In this document: in pieces, positions 34,519 through 43,182 of the stretch
Layout: the number at the start of each line of letters is the position of its first letter
Numbering within the stretch: the stretch's first letter is position 1
Source of the DNA: Eubacteriales bacterium
Lineage (GTDB): Bacteria; Bacillota; Clostridia; Lachnospirales; Lachnospiraceae
Length of the DNA: 53,413 nucleotides
NCBI GenBank assembly: GCA_030526265.1
Contig: JAUNDE010000009.1
Coordinates: 1-53,413 of the forward strand
Reading direction: 5' to 3'
Notes under the pieces: model-generated
What the model saw: the letters and a program-made list of their open reading frames with translations, nothing else
What the model was told of the DNA's origin: nothing
Databases searched by the model: none
Made by a program: the position numbers and the translations under genes

Positions 34519-34555
34519 CTAATAAATAAAATGTTTTATTCCGCTTTATTATTAG
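34519..34555. other. A/T-rich stem-loop upstream of purE
   Basis: CTAATAAATAAA and TTTATTATTAG pair with one bulge. No U-tract follows. It lies between the aminopeptidase stop and the purE start and may be a weak terminator or an mRNA structure. Confidence 0.3.
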
Positions 34556-34573
34556 AAGAACTTATGCTACGAT
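34545..34573 (+). promoter_or_regulatory. Weak candidate promoter for the pur genes
   Basis: TTTATT (34545-34550), 17-base spacer, TACGAT (34568-34573). It is followed by a small hairpin, GAAACATT/AATGTTTC (34586-34603). I see no purine-riboswitch core. Confidence 0.3.
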
Positions 34574-34641
34574 GAAGCAAGGATAGAAACATTGTAATGT
34601 TTCGACTCATAAATCTTATGATTTAAGAAAGGATACGTAAA

Positions 34642-35154
34642 ATGTCTAAAGTAGGAATCGTAATGGGCAGCGACTCAGACCTTAAGGTTATGAGCAAAGC
34701 GGCTGCTATGTTGGAGAAACTTGGAATTGAGTATGAGATGACGATCATCTCGGCACATCGCGAACCGGATGAACTGATCGAGTGGACAAGAAGTGCCGCA
34801 GATCGTGGAATTGGAGTAATGATCGCAGGTGCAGGAATGGCAGCAGCACTTCCTGGAATGTGTGCCGCATTGTTCCCGCTTCCTGTAATCGGAGTACCGC
34901 TTTCCGGTAAGAATCTGGACGGAATGGATGCAGTTTTCTCAATCATGCAGATGCCGCCTGGAGTTCCGGTTGCAACGGTTGCGATCGACGGAGCGATGAA
35001 TGCGGCAATTCTGGCAGCGAAGATTCTTGCCGTTTCAGATACAGACATTCTTAATAAAATCAAAGCCTACACAGAGGAAATGAAAAACACTGTGAAAGGC
35101 AAAGATGCAAAGTTGCAGGAAATCGGATATAAAGCATATTTGGAACAGAAATAA
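34642..35154 (+). CDS. purE: N5-carboxyaminoimidazole ribonucleotide mutase
   Basis: 170 residues, class I PurE. GSDSDLKVMSKA binds phosphate, and the catalytic region is SAHREPDELIEW and GAGMAAALPGMCAALFPLPVIGVPL. It moves the carboxylate from N5-CAIR to CAIR in purine synthesis. It is the first gene of purE-M-N-D, with AAGAAAGGATACG before the ATG. purK is not next to it. Confidence 0.97.
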   Translation: MSKVGIVMGSDSDLKVMSKAAAMLEKLGIEYEMTIISAHREPDELIEWTRSAADRGIGVMIAGAGMAAALPGMCAALFPLPVIGVPLSGKNLDGMDAVFSIMQMPPGVPVATVAIDGAMNAAILAAKILAVSDTDILNKIKAYTEEMKNTVKGKDAKLQEIGYKAYLEQK

Positions 35155-35182
35155 ACAATTTTTTAGGATTAGGAGATTAGTT

Positions 35183-36208
35183 ATGGATTACAAGAAAGCA
35201 GGAGTAGATATTGAAGCTGGTTACAAATCGGTTGAACTTATGAAAGAGCATGTTAAGAAAACAATGCGTGCTGAAGTACTTGGTGGACTTGGAGGATTCT
35301 CCGGAGCATTCTCACTTGCGAAGATCAAAGAGATGGAAGAGCCGGTACTTTTGTCCGGAACAGATGGATGCGGAACAAAAGTTAAACTTGCTATGATCAT
35401 GGATAAGCATGACACGATCGGTATTGATGCGGTTGCTATGTGTGTAAATGATATTGCCTGTGCAGGTGGTGAACCATTATTTTTCCTTGACTACATCGCT
35501 TGTGGAAAGAACTATCCTGAAAAAATCGCTACAATTGTAAAAGGTGTTGCTGAAGGTTGTCTTCAGTCTGACGCTGCATTGATCGGCGGCGAGACAGCAG
35601 AACACCCAGGCCTTATGCCGGAAGATGATTATGACCTTGCCGGATTTGCTGTGGGTGTCTGTGAGAAGAAAGAGCTTATCACAGGCGAGAACTTAAAAGA
35701 TGGAGATGTGTTGATCGGTATGGCATCTTCAGGGGTACACAGCAATGGATTCTCACTCGTTCGTAAAGTATTTGAAATGACAGAAGAATCACTTAATACA
35801 TACTATGATGAATTAGGAAAAACACTTGGAGAAGCATTACTTGCGCCTACAAGAATTTATGTAAAAGCATTGAAGAACGTGAAGAATGCAGGCGTGACTG
35901 TAAAGGCATGCAGCCATATTACAGGCGGCGGTTTCTATGAGAACGTTCCGCGTATGCTCGTTGACGGAGTACATGCAGTGATCGAAAAAGACAGCTATCC
36001 GGTTCCTCCGATCTTCGGTCTTATGGCAGAAAAGGGAAACATTGAAGAGCAGATGATGTACAACACATTCAACATGGGTCTTGGAATGGTTGTTGCAGTT
36101 GATCCGGCAGATGTTGAGAAAGCAATGGAAGCGATGAGAGAAGCCGGTGATGTTCCATATGTAGTCGGACATATCAAAGCCGGTGAAAAAGGAGTTACAT
36201 TATGCTAA
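35183..36208 (+). CDS. purM: Phosphoribosylformylglycinamidine cyclo-ligase
   Basis: 341 residues from ATG 35183 (ribosome site TAGGAGATT). An upstream frame to 35105 runs into purE and is not needed. AIR synthetase: GVDIEAGYKSVELMK, the glycine-rich GTDGCGTKVKLA, metal/ATP loop GGETAEHPG, SSGVHSNGFSLVRK. It forms the imidazole ring of purines. It overlaps purN by 7 bases. Confidence 0.97.
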   Translation: MDYKKAGVDIEAGYKSVELMKEHVKKTMRAEVLGGLGGFSGAFSLAKIKEMEEPVLLSGTDGCGTKVKLAMIMDKHDTIGIDAVAMCVNDIACAGGEPLFFLDYIACGKNYPEKIATIVKGVAEGCLQSDAALIGGETAEHPGLMPEDDYDLAGFAVGVCEKKELITGENLKDGDVLIGMASSGVHSNGFSLVRKVFEMTEESLNTYYDELGKTLGEALLAPTRIYVKALKNVKNAGVTVKACSHITGGGFYENVPRMLVDGVHAVIEKDSYPVPPIFGLMAEKGNIEEQMMYNTFNMGLGMVVAVDPADVEKAMEAMREAGDVPYVVGHIKAGEKGVTLC

Positions 36209-36831
36209 AAGTTTTGGTGCTTGTATCTGGCGGCGGAACCAATCTTCAGGCGATTCTGGATGCGGTAGATAACGGTGTGATCACAGATACAAAAATCGTA
36301 GGCGTCATCAGCAATAATGCAAATGCTTACGCACTTGAGAGGGCGAAGAAGGCAGGTGTTTCCGGTGAGTGCATTTCTCCAAAGAATTTTGAATCAAGAG
36401 AAATCTTTAATGAGAAGTTTCTGGAGGCAGTCGATGCATATGAGCCGGATCTGATCGTGCTTGCCGGATTCCTTGTTGTGATCCCTGCGAAAATGATTGA
36501 GAAATATCGCAATAAGATTGTAAATATACATCCATCCCTGATTCCTTCTTTCTGTGGAACGGGATTCTATGGATTGAAAGTTCATGAGGCTGCGTTAGAG
36601 CGCGGTGTAAAAGTGGTTGGAGCAACCGTTCACTTTGTCGATGAAGGAACTGATACGGGACCGATTATTTTGCAGAAAGCAGTTGAAGTACAGGACGGAG
36701 ATACACCAAAGATTCTTCAGCAGCGTGTCATGGAACAGGCTGAGTGGAAGATCCTGCCGGAGGCGATCAATCTGATCGCACATGGAAAAGTACAGGTGGT
36801 TGACGGGAAGACTCAGATAGGAGGAAACTAA
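36202..36831 (+). CDS. purN: Phosphoribosylglycinamide formyltransferase
   Basis: 209 residues, usual length. LVSGGGTNLQAILDA binds GAR phosphate. The catalytic Asn-His-Asp set is in NIHPSLIPSF and TVHFVDEGTDTGPI. It uses 10-formyl-tetrahydrofolate. Translation is coupled to purM by overlap. The purD ATG follows 2 bases after its stop. Confidence 0.97.
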   Translation: MLKVLVLVSGGGTNLQAILDAVDNGVITDTKIVGVISNNANAYALERAKKAGVSGECISPKNFESREIFNEKFLEAVDAYEPDLIVLAGFLVVIPAKMIEKYRNKIVNIHPSLIPSFCGTGFYGLKVHEAALERGVKVVGATVHFVDEGTDTGPIILQKAVEVQDGDTPKILQQRVMEQAEWKILPEAINLIAHGKVQVVDGKTQIGGN

Positions 36832-36833
36832 AC

Positions 36834-38105
36834 ATGAAAGTTTTAGTAGTTGGAAGCGGCGGAAGAGAGCACGTGATCTGCTCTTGCGCAGCGAAAAGCG
36901 AAAAAGTAGATAAAGTATACTGTGCACCGGGAAATGCCGGAATCGAGCAGGTTGCAGAGTGTGCTCCGATCGGAGCAATGGAATTTGACAAGATCGTGGC
37001 ATTTGCAAAAGAAAAAGAGATCGATCTTGTTATTGTCGGAATGGATGATCCGCTGGTCGGAGGTCTTGTTGATGAACTTGAGGCAGCAGGTATCCGTGCA
37101 TTTGGTCCAAGAAAGAACGCGGCGATCCTTGAAGGTTCAAAAGCATTCTCAAAAGATCTTATGAAAAAATACAATATTCCAACAGCTGCTTACGAGAATT
37201 TCACGGATCCGGATGCGGCGATCAAATATCTTGAGACAGCGAAATTCCCGATCGTTCTGAAAGCGGACGGGCTTGCACTTGGAAAAGGAGTATTGATCTG
37301 CGAGAATTTCGAAGAAGCGAAGGCGGGCGTGAAAGAGATCATGCTTGATAAGAAATTCGGTTCTGCCGGAAATGAGATGGTCATCGAAGAATTTATGACA
37401 GGACGTGAAGTATCTGTCCTTACATTTGTAGACGGAAGCACGATCAAAACGATGACCTCAGCACAGGATCACAAACGTGCAGGTGATGGAGATACCGGTC
37501 TGAATACCGGAGGAATGGGAACTTTCTCTCCAAGTCCTTTCTACACACCTGAAATCGAGAAATTCTGCGAAGAAAAGATCTTCCAGCCGACCGTTGATGC
37601 GATGAAAGCAGAAGGAAGAGAGTTCAAGGGAATCATCTTCTTCGGCCTTATGCTCACAGAAGACGGACCGAAGGTGCTTGAGTACAACTGCCGTTTTGGT
37701 GATCCGGAGGCACAGGTTGTACTTCCGAGAATGAAAAATGACCTTATTGAAGTGGCAGAAGCCTGTATCGACGGAAGACTTGATGAGATCGATCTTCAGT
37801 TTGAGAATAATGCAGCAGTGTGTGTCGTTCTTGCAAGTGAAGGATATCCTGTTTCATACGAGAAGGGAATTCCGATCAGCGGACTTGACGAGTTCGAGAA
37901 GCATGATGGATACTATTGCTTCCATGCAGGAACAAAGCTTGTGGATGGCCAGTTCGTGACAAACGGCGGACGTGTGCTTGGTATCACTGCAAAAGGAAGC
38001 GATCTCAAAGAGGCAAGAGCAAATGCATATGCTGCAACTGAGTGGGTTCAGTTTGCAAACAAATACAAGAGAAATGATATTGGAAAAGCAATCGATGAAG
38101 CATAG
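36834..38105 (+). CDS. purD: Phosphoribosylamine-glycine ligase
   Basis: 423-residue ATP-grasp enzyme. VLVVGSGGREHVICSCA starts the N domain, KADGLALGKGVLI and EFMTGREVSVLTF the ATP-grasp, and LEYNCRFGDPEAQVVLPR the metal/nucleotide site. It makes GAR from phosphoribosylamine, glycine and ATP. It is last in the pur unit, followed by a strong terminator. Confidence 0.97.
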   Translation: MKVLVVGSGGREHVICSCAAKSEKVDKVYCAPGNAGIEQVAECAPIGAMEFDKIVAFAKEKEIDLVIVGMDDPLVGGLVDELEAAGIRAFGPRKNAAILEGSKAFSKDLMKKYNIPTAAYENFTDPDAAIKYLETAKFPIVLKADGLALGKGVLICENFEEAKAGVKEIMLDKKFGSAGNEMVIEEFMTGREVSVLTFVDGSTIKTMTSAQDHKRAGDGDTGLNTGGMGTFSPSPFYTPEIEKFCEEKIFQPTVDAMKAEGREFKGIIFFGLMLTEDGPKVLEYNCRFGDPEAQVVLPRMKNDLIEVAEACIDGRLDEIDLQFENNAAVCVVLASEGYPVSYEKGIPISGLDEFEKHDGYYCFHAGTKLVDGQFVTNGGRVLGITAKGSDLKEARANAYAATEWVQFANKYKRNDIGKAIDEA

Positions 38106-38127
38106 TCACAGAAAGTAAAAATGATAG

Positions 38128-38166
38128 AGCGCAGACAGAAGAAACCTTTTGTCTGCGCTTTTTGAA
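38128..38166 (+). terminator. Intrinsic terminator after purD
   Basis: AGCGCAGACA (38128-38137) pairs perfectly with TGTCTGCGCT (38150-38159), followed by TTTTT. Confidence 0.9.
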
Positions 38167-38175
38167 TTTCTTTAT

Positions 38176-38228
38176 TTGCATTTTGGGGTTAATATGGTGT
38201 ATTATGATAATACAAGTTTTAATACAAG
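38176..38228 (+). promoter_or_regulatory. frlR-like promoter with palindrome and AATACAAG repeats
   Basis: A plausible promoter is TTGCAT (38176-38181), 18-base spacer, TATTAT (38200-38205). A perfect inverted repeat, GTATTA-TGA-TAATAC (38199-38213), covers the -10. Two AATACAAG direct repeats follow (38209-38216 and 38221-38228). This arrangement suggests autoregulation by the GntR protein encoded directly after it. Confidence 0.5.
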
Positions 38229-38245
38229 ATAAGAGGAATTGAGAG

Positions 38246-38968
38246 ATGATAGAGAGAACAAATTCCATACCGTTATATTTACAGTTAAAAGACAAAATCA
38301 AGCGAGAGATTCGTACAGGTATTTTGAGACCTGGAGACAAGCTTCCATCAGAGTCTCAACTCCAAAAACAATATGGAATGAGTCGTGTCACTGTAAGAAA
38401 TGCGATGGAAGCATTGACTGTAGAAGGATATATTATCAAAGTACAGGGGAAAGGTAGTTTTGTAGCACAGTCAGATATGCTTCGTCTGCCGATCGGAGTG
38501 ACAAGTTACACAGAAGATGCAAAGATTCAGGGTGTTTCTCTCACGTCAAAGGTCATAAAAGCGGAGATCGAAGATATTGCTTCAGACACTGACAGAGAAT
38601 TTTTCGGAGAAGATAAAAGTGGAAAAGTCGTAGTTATTAAGAGGCTTCGTTGTGCAAATGGTGTACCGATCACGATTGAGGAAAACCATTTTTCAATGGA
38701 TTTGGTGAAGCTGTTGGATGAAGACTTAGAGGGATCGCTCTATGAGCTTCTTATGAGCAAATACCACATTGTACCTGCAAATAAAGGGAGAAGAAGCATC
38801 AAGATTTCTTTTGCCACAGAGGAAGTGGCTCATTTGCTGGATCTGGGAGTTGGAACTCCGGTTATTGATTCCGAGATGGGAGTATTTGGAACGAGTGGAG
38901 AACCAATACATACGGTAAGGGATATTGTCCGGGGTGACAATGACCGTTTTATGAGATGGTATGTATAA
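38246..38968 (+). CDS. GntR/HutC-family regulator of the frl-like cluster
   Basis: 240 residues. The N-terminal winged helix-turn-helix (IPLYLQLKDKIKREIRTG, LPSESQLQKQYGMSRVTVRN) precedes a UTRA ligand-binding domain (from about 85, with GVPITIEENHF and PIHTVRDIVRGDN). The length matches FrlR. It probably represses the fructoselysine-type genes and is released by a phosphorylated sugar-amine. It is its own transcription unit: a promoter with a palindrome before it and a terminator after it. The exact 14-mer TAATACAAGATAAG occurs both before (38220) and after (38973) the gene. Confidence 0.88.
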   Translation: MIERTNSIPLYLQLKDKIKREIRTGILRPGDKLPSESQLQKQYGMSRVTVRNAMEALTVEGYIIKVQGKGSFVAQSDMLRLPIGVTSYTEDAKIQGVSLTSKVIKAEIEDIASDTDREFFGEDKSGKVVVIKRLRCANGVPITIEENHFSMDLVKLLDEDLEGSLYELLMSKYHIVPANKGRRSIKISFATEEVAHLLDLGVGTPVIDSEMGVFGTSGEPIHTVRDIVRGDNDRFMRWYV

Positions 38969-38996
38969 AGAATAATACAAGATAAGTCAAGTAAAG

Positions 38997-39024
38997 CAAG
39001 TTTTGAAGAAAAACTTGTTTTTTT
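38997..39024 (+). terminator. Terminator after the first GntR gene
   Basis: CAAGTTTT (38997-39004) pairs with AAAACTTG (39010-39017), followed by seven T. Confidence 0.85.
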
Positions 39025-39089
39025 GTACAAAAAATGAATCATCAATTTGTATAATATGAACGAAAACATGTGTTAAAATATAATGCGTG

Positions 39090-39118
39090 TTGACAAATTT
39101 ATCAATAACTTGTATTCT
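39090..39118 (+). promoter_or_regulatory. Promoter of the frlD-led operon
   Basis: TTGACA (39090-39095), 17-base spacer ending in TG, TATTCT (39113-39118): near-consensus with an extended -10. An AATACAAG site in reverse orientation (CTTGTATT, 39109-39116) covers the -10. Confidence 0.75.
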
Positions 39119-39126
39119 TTATATAA

Positions 39127-39142
39127 GACGTGTTAATACATC
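39127..39142. promoter_or_regulatory. Predicted operator of the frlD operon
   Basis: GACGTGTTAATACATC begins 9 bases after the -10 box, about where transcription should start. Its reverse complement matches 14 of 16 bases of the element at 45035, which sits at the same place relative to the second deglycase promoter. Repressor binding here would block the start of transcription. Confidence 0.55.
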
Positions 39143-39162
39143 TTCGAAAGGGAATGGAAATT

Positions 39163-40050
39163 ATGAAAAGAAAGCCAAGTGTAATTGCCATAGGAATATG
39201 TGTTGTTGATATTTATCGACATCATAATAGAATGTATCCTGGGGGAAATGAGTTTAATGTATCATATAATGCAATGCTTCAAGGTGCTACGTCAGCATTT
39301 ATGGGAGTGTTTGCAGATGATAAAGTTGGAGATATTCTGGAACAGACGCTGGTTGAAAATGGAATTGATACAAGCCGCTGCCACCACGAACATGGTTCCA
39401 GCGGATGGGCACTTGTGGATCTGGTAGAAGGAGACAGAGTTTTTGTAGATTGGAATACGAAAGGTGTTACAGACCTCTACCCATTTTCTTTCACAGATAG
39501 TGAAATAGCATATATAAAAACATTTGACATTGCAAGTACGAGCAAAAATTCGAGAATATCATATGAGAAATTTGAAAAACTTGCAAAGGCCGGTGTGAAG
39601 CTCAGCTATGATTTTAATGATAATTTTACGGATGAAGATATTGAAAGAATCGCACCGTGTGTAAAAATCGGATTTTTTTCCGGAAGTCATCTTACAGAAA
39701 AAGAGTGTAGAAAGATTTTGAAAAAAACAGTAGATAAAGGTTGCGAAGTTGCTGTTGTTACAAGAGGTGGAGAAGCATCAATAGCATTTGACGGAGAAGA
39801 CTATACTTATCAGGAAGTTATGAAAGTGAAAGCGACCGATACAATGGGAGCGGGAGATTCCTTTATCAGTGCATTTTTAACGAATTATTTTTCAGTAGAG
39901 ACTGACGAGTCGAATCATACTGAAAGTAAGATAAAACAGTCACTGAAATATGCAAGCGAATATGCTGCGACAGTGGTGGTGAAAGATGGTTCGCTGGGAG
40001 TGGGTTATGACGTCGACCCGAACTGCCTGTCCGACATCTTGAATCTTTAA
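39163..40050 (+). CDS. frlD: PfkB-family fructoselysine-type 6-kinase
   Basis: 295 residues from ATG 39163, placed 9 bases after AAAGGGA. Ribokinase fold: GICVVDIYRHH and YPGGNEFNVSYNAMLQGA at the N-terminus, catalytic base Asp in KATDTMGAGDSFISAFL. It would phosphorylate the sugar C6 of an Amadori compound after import, ready for the deglycase. The association with SIS deglycases, a FrlC-like gene and GntR regulators supports FrlD over fructokinase. It leads an operon with the ABC importer and first deglycase. Confidence 0.8.
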   Translation: MKRKPSVIAIGICVVDIYRHHNRMYPGGNEFNVSYNAMLQGATSAFMGVFADDKVGDILEQTLVENGIDTSRCHHEHGSSGWALVDLVEGDRVFVDWNTKGVTDLYPFSFTDSEIAYIKTFDIASTSKNSRISYEKFEKLAKAGVKLSYDFNDNFTDEDIERIAPCVKIGFFSGSHLTEKECRKILKKTVDKGCEVAVVTRGGEASIAFDGEDYTYQEVMKVKATDTMGAGDSFISAFLTNYFSVETDESNHTESKIKQSLKYASEYAATVVVKDGSLGVGYDVDPNCLSDILNL

Positions 40051-40067
40051 GAAAGGTGGAAAACATT

Positions 40068-41381
40068 ATGAAAAAGAGAATTTTAGCAACGTTATTATCA
40101 ACGACAATGGTTCTTGGTATGTTGGCAGGTTGTGCAACATCAGGAAGCTCTGAAAGTGATAGTTCTGAGTCTTCGGATGGCGAAAAAGTGGTACTTACAT
40201 TTCTGAACAAATATCCGGAAGATCCATATGCACAGTATTTCGAGGATGCAGTTGCAGCATTTGAAGAGGAAAACCCAAATATTGATATTCAGATGGAAAA
40301 TGTATCTGATGAAGCGATTAAGGACAAATTGACAACAATGGCAGCAGGTGGAGAAATGTCAGATATCTTCTTCTCATGGACAGGAGAAAGAGTTAAGAGA
40401 TTCGCCCGTAATGATCTTGCTCTTGATTTGACACCATATCTTGAAGCAGATGCAGAATGGGCAGATGGATTTCTTCCGGCATTTCTTGCCAACTCAACAT
40501 TAGATGGATCCACATATGCAATCCCATTTAGAAGTGGAATCATGTACTTTGTATATAATAAACAGGTATTTGAAGATTACAATCTCGAAGTTCCTGAGAC
40601 ATGGGATGAATTTATTGCAATCTGTGAGAAATTAAAAGATACAGATGTAACACCAATCGCATTCGGTAACTCAGCTGCATGGTATTCATCATGGTGGATC
40701 GGACTTCTCAATGCGATGATGGTTCCGGCAGAAACAATGAACGCTGACTATACACCAGAGACAGGTGAATTTACAGATCCAACATATGAGAAAGCTGTTC
40801 AGACATTCCTTGATCTTAACACAAATGGTTATTTTGGAGACAATGTAAATGCAAAAGACTATTATGAAGTACGTGAAGGATTCTGTGCAGGTCAGTATGC
40901 TATGATGCTTGATGCAACACCACAGTTTACACAATATGATGATGGTATGGGTGCTGAAAACTGGGGATACTTTAAAGTTCCTGTAATGGAAGGCGCTGCT
41001 GGTGATCCGGGTACGATCGGCGGTGGTGGAGAAGCATGGATGATTTCAAAATCATGTGCTCACCCTGACGAAGCTGTAGCTTTCCTTAAATTTATGACAA
41101 CATTAGAGCAGGGACAGAAACAGACAAAAGAGTCTGGTCTCCCAAATGCATTGAAAGGCGGAATCACAGCTGATAATGCAACAGAGGCTCTTGCAAACGC
41201 GTATGCAGATGCAGAAGGTTACACAAATATTGCGGACTGGCTTGACTGTGCAATCGAGGCTTCTATAGCTGATCAGTATATGGTAAGCCTTCAGGAAGGT
41301 TTTGATGGGAAATCAGCAGCTGATATTATGAAAGATGTTCAGGAAGCAGCTAAAAAAGTCAGAGAAGAATACGCTAAATAG
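40068..41381 (+). CDS. frlO: ABC sugar-type solute-binding lipoprotein
   Basis: 437 residues from ATG 40068. Signal peptide with lipobox LAGC (Cys22), a Ser-rich tether (TSGSSESDSSES), then a family 1 solute-binding fold (TFLNKYPEDPYAQYFEDAV, DIFFSWTGERVKRFARND, IPFRSGIMYFVYNKQ, GGGGEAWMISKSCAHPDEA). It captures the substrate for the two permeases that follow. By context the ligand is a fructose-amine or similar glycated amino acid. A GC-rich stem-loop follows. The gene lies 17 bases after the kinase gene. Confidence 0.85.
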   Translation: MKKRILATLLSTTMVLGMLAGCATSGSSESDSSESSDGEKVVLTFLNKYPEDPYAQYFEDAVAAFEEENPNIDIQMENVSDEAIKDKLTTMAAGGEMSDIFFSWTGERVKRFARNDLALDLTPYLEADAEWADGFLPAFLANSTLDGSTYAIPFRSGIMYFVYNKQVFEDYNLEVPETWDEFIAICEKLKDTDVTPIAFGNSAAWYSSWWIGLLNAMMVPAETMNADYTPETGEFTDPTYEKAVQTFLDLNTNGYFGDNVNAKDYYEVREGFCAGQYAMMLDATPQFTQYDDGMGAENWGYFKVPVMEGAAGDPGTIGGGGEAWMISKSCAHPDEAVAFLKFMTTLEQGQKQTKESGLPNALKGGITADNATEALANAYADAEGYTNIADWLDCAIEASIADQYMVSLQEGFDGKSAADIMKDVQEAAKKVREEYAK

Positions 41382-41392
41382 TATTTGTTTCA

Positions 41393-41417
41393 GAGCGCGC
41401 CTTCCTGGGGCGCGCTC
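41393..41417 (+). other. Intercistronic stem-loop after the binding-protein gene
   Basis: GAGCGCGCC and GGCGCGCTC form a perfect 9-bp GC stem around CTTCCTG-type loop bases, with no U-tract. Such hairpins 3' of binding-protein genes stabilise that message against 3' decay and raise its level over the permease genes. Confidence 0.7.
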
Positions 41418-41440
41418 ATATCATAACACGGAGGAAGCCT

Positions 41441-42319
41441 ATGAATAGAAAAGGAAGCAAAAAAACTGCGTTCATGTATATGGCACCGGCAATGATTGTC
41501 ATTTTAGTGTTTCTTTATCTCCCTATTATTCTGAACTTTGTGAATAGTTTGTATAAATGGGGAGCTATTTCAAAAGAGGTAAGCTGGGTTGGATTCAGAT
41601 ACTATAAAGAGATCATTCATGACCCGATTATCCATACTGCATTGAAAAACAATCTTATTTTTGCGCTGACTTCGGTTGCGTGTCAGATTGGCGTTTCATT
41701 AGTGATTGCAGCTGTTTTAGAGATGAAATTTCTTCGCAAATGGCAATCCTTTTTTCGGACCATTTATTTTATTCCGTCTTTGCTGATGGTAACAGTAACT
41801 GGTATAACATTTAAAATGCTATATAGTCCTACGATTGGTCTTTTGAATCCAGTTTTGGAAAAATTAGGCTTTGATACATCAAATATCGCAATTTTGGCAA
41901 ATCCGGACACAGCAATTTGGGGAATCTCAGCAATGTCTCAATGGCAATATATCGGCTATACAGTTGTGTTATTTATTGTTGCAATGCAAAGCATTTCAGA
42001 AGATATATACGAGGCTGCAGAAATAGATGGAGCATCTACTTTGCAACAGTTTTTTACGATTACGGTTCCGTTGATGAAAGAAACGGTAATGATCAACATG
42101 ATTATCGTAATCACAGGTGCTTTCCGAGTATTTGATGAAGTATATGTTACAACAGGTGGTGGACCTGGAACTTCTACACAGACACTTGCAACTTATTTGT
42201 ACCAGATTGGTTTTAAAAATGATCAGATGGGATATGCATCTGCCATTGCCTTTTTTGTGTTTTTGATTACGTTTATCATTGGCCTGTTCCAAATGAAATC
42301 ATATAATTTGGAAAATTAG
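41441..42319 (+). CDS. frlN: ABC sugar permease (UgpA/MalF type)
   Basis: 292 residues with six transmembrane segments. The EAA loop that contacts the ATPase is EAAEIDGASTLQQFFTITVPLM. Start MNRKGSKKTAFMYMAP with CGGAGGAAG ribosome site. Forms a heterodimeric channel with the next gene. No ATPase gene is present in the cluster, so a shared MsmX-type ATPase encoded elsewhere must power it. Confidence 0.9.
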   Translation: MNRKGSKKTAFMYMAPAMIVILVFLYLPIILNFVNSLYKWGAISKEVSWVGFRYYKEIIHDPIIHTALKNNLIFALTSVACQIGVSLVIAAVLEMKFLRKWQSFFRTIYFIPSLLMVTVTGITFKMLYSPTIGLLNPVLEKLGFDTSNIAILANPDTAIWGISAMSQWQYIGYTVVLFIVAMQSISEDIYEAAEIDGASTLQQFFTITVPLMKETVMINMIIVITGAFRVFDEVYVTTGGGPGTSTQTLATYLYQIGFKNDQMGYASAIAFFVFLITFIIGLFQMKSYNLEN

Positions 42320-42334
42320 AAGGGAGGATATTGC

Positions 42335-43156
42335 ATGAAGAAGAAAATCGTACATGGATTGATTGTGGCACTTCTTATTATGTTTGCTGTTATTATTATT
42401 CTCCCTTTGATCTGGGTGGTGTTGACAGGATTCAAAACGAATAAGGAATTATTTCTTGAACCATGGAAAATGCCGGAAGTGTGGAAAGTTCAAAACTATA
42501 TTGATGCGTGGAATGCCGGAATTGGGACATTTTTGAAAAACAGTGTTTTGATTACAGTGGGTTCAACCGTTTTTTCAACAATGCTTGCATGTTACGCTGC
42601 TTATCCGATATCAAGAATAAGATTCAAAACGAAAAAATTTTGGGTGCTTATCATTCTTGGCGGATTAATGCTGGCACCGCAATCAGCAGTTATTTCCTTG
42701 TTTAAAATGGCGAACGTGATGGGGCTGTATGATACATATGTGGGAATGATTGTTATTACAGGCGCTTTTCGAATTCCATTCGCAACATTTTTGATTATGA
42801 CATTTTATAAGGATATCAGTGTCAACCTGGATGAATCAGCTATGATTGACGGAGCATCACCAAGACAGATCTTTTGGAAAATCATTATGCCGCTCAGCAA
42901 GCCGATCATTGCGTCGTGTGCAATCGTAAGCTTCCGTGCTGTGTGGAATGAACTCATGTTTGCAAATGTATTGTTAGATTCTACAGCAAAGAAAACAGTT
43001 CCGGTAGGATTAGTCAACCTTCAGGGAACCACTACAACAAACTGGACCATGTTGATGTCCGGAATGGTGATTGCGTCTGTGCCACTGATCATCATGTTCC
43101 TTGTTTTACAGAAACATTTTATTCGAGGATTGACTGCCGGAAGCGTGAAAGGCTAA
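42335..43156 (+). CDS. frlM: ABC sugar permease (UgpE/MalG type)
   Basis: 273 residues with six membrane spans. EAA loop is ESAMIDGASPRQIFWKIIMP. N-terminus KIVHGLIVALLIMFAVIIILPL is a typical first span. It pairs with the upstream permease, 15 bases away. C-terminus FIRGLTAGSVKG is the common ending of the MalG group. The presumed substrate follows from the operon, not from the sequence itself. Confidence 0.9.
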   Translation: MKKKIVHGLIVALLIMFAVIIILPLIWVVLTGFKTNKELFLEPWKMPEVWKVQNYIDAWNAGIGTFLKNSVLITVGSTVFSTMLACYAAYPISRIRFKTKKFWVLIILGGLMLAPQSAVISLFKMANVMGLYDTYVGMIVITGAFRIPFATFLIMTFYKDISVNLDESAMIDGASPRQIFWKIIMPLSKPIIASCAIVSFRAVWNELMFANVLLDSTAKKTVPVGLVNLQGTTTTNWTMLMSGMVIASVPLIIMFLVLQKHFIRGLTAGSVKG

Positions 43157-43182
43157 TAAACAAGACTTAAGGAGTGATAGAT

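Noticed and set aside
34501-34641. Purine riboswitch before purE
   Set aside because: Small hairpins are present but no conserved purine-aptamer core (paired loops with the fixed junction bases) can be found.
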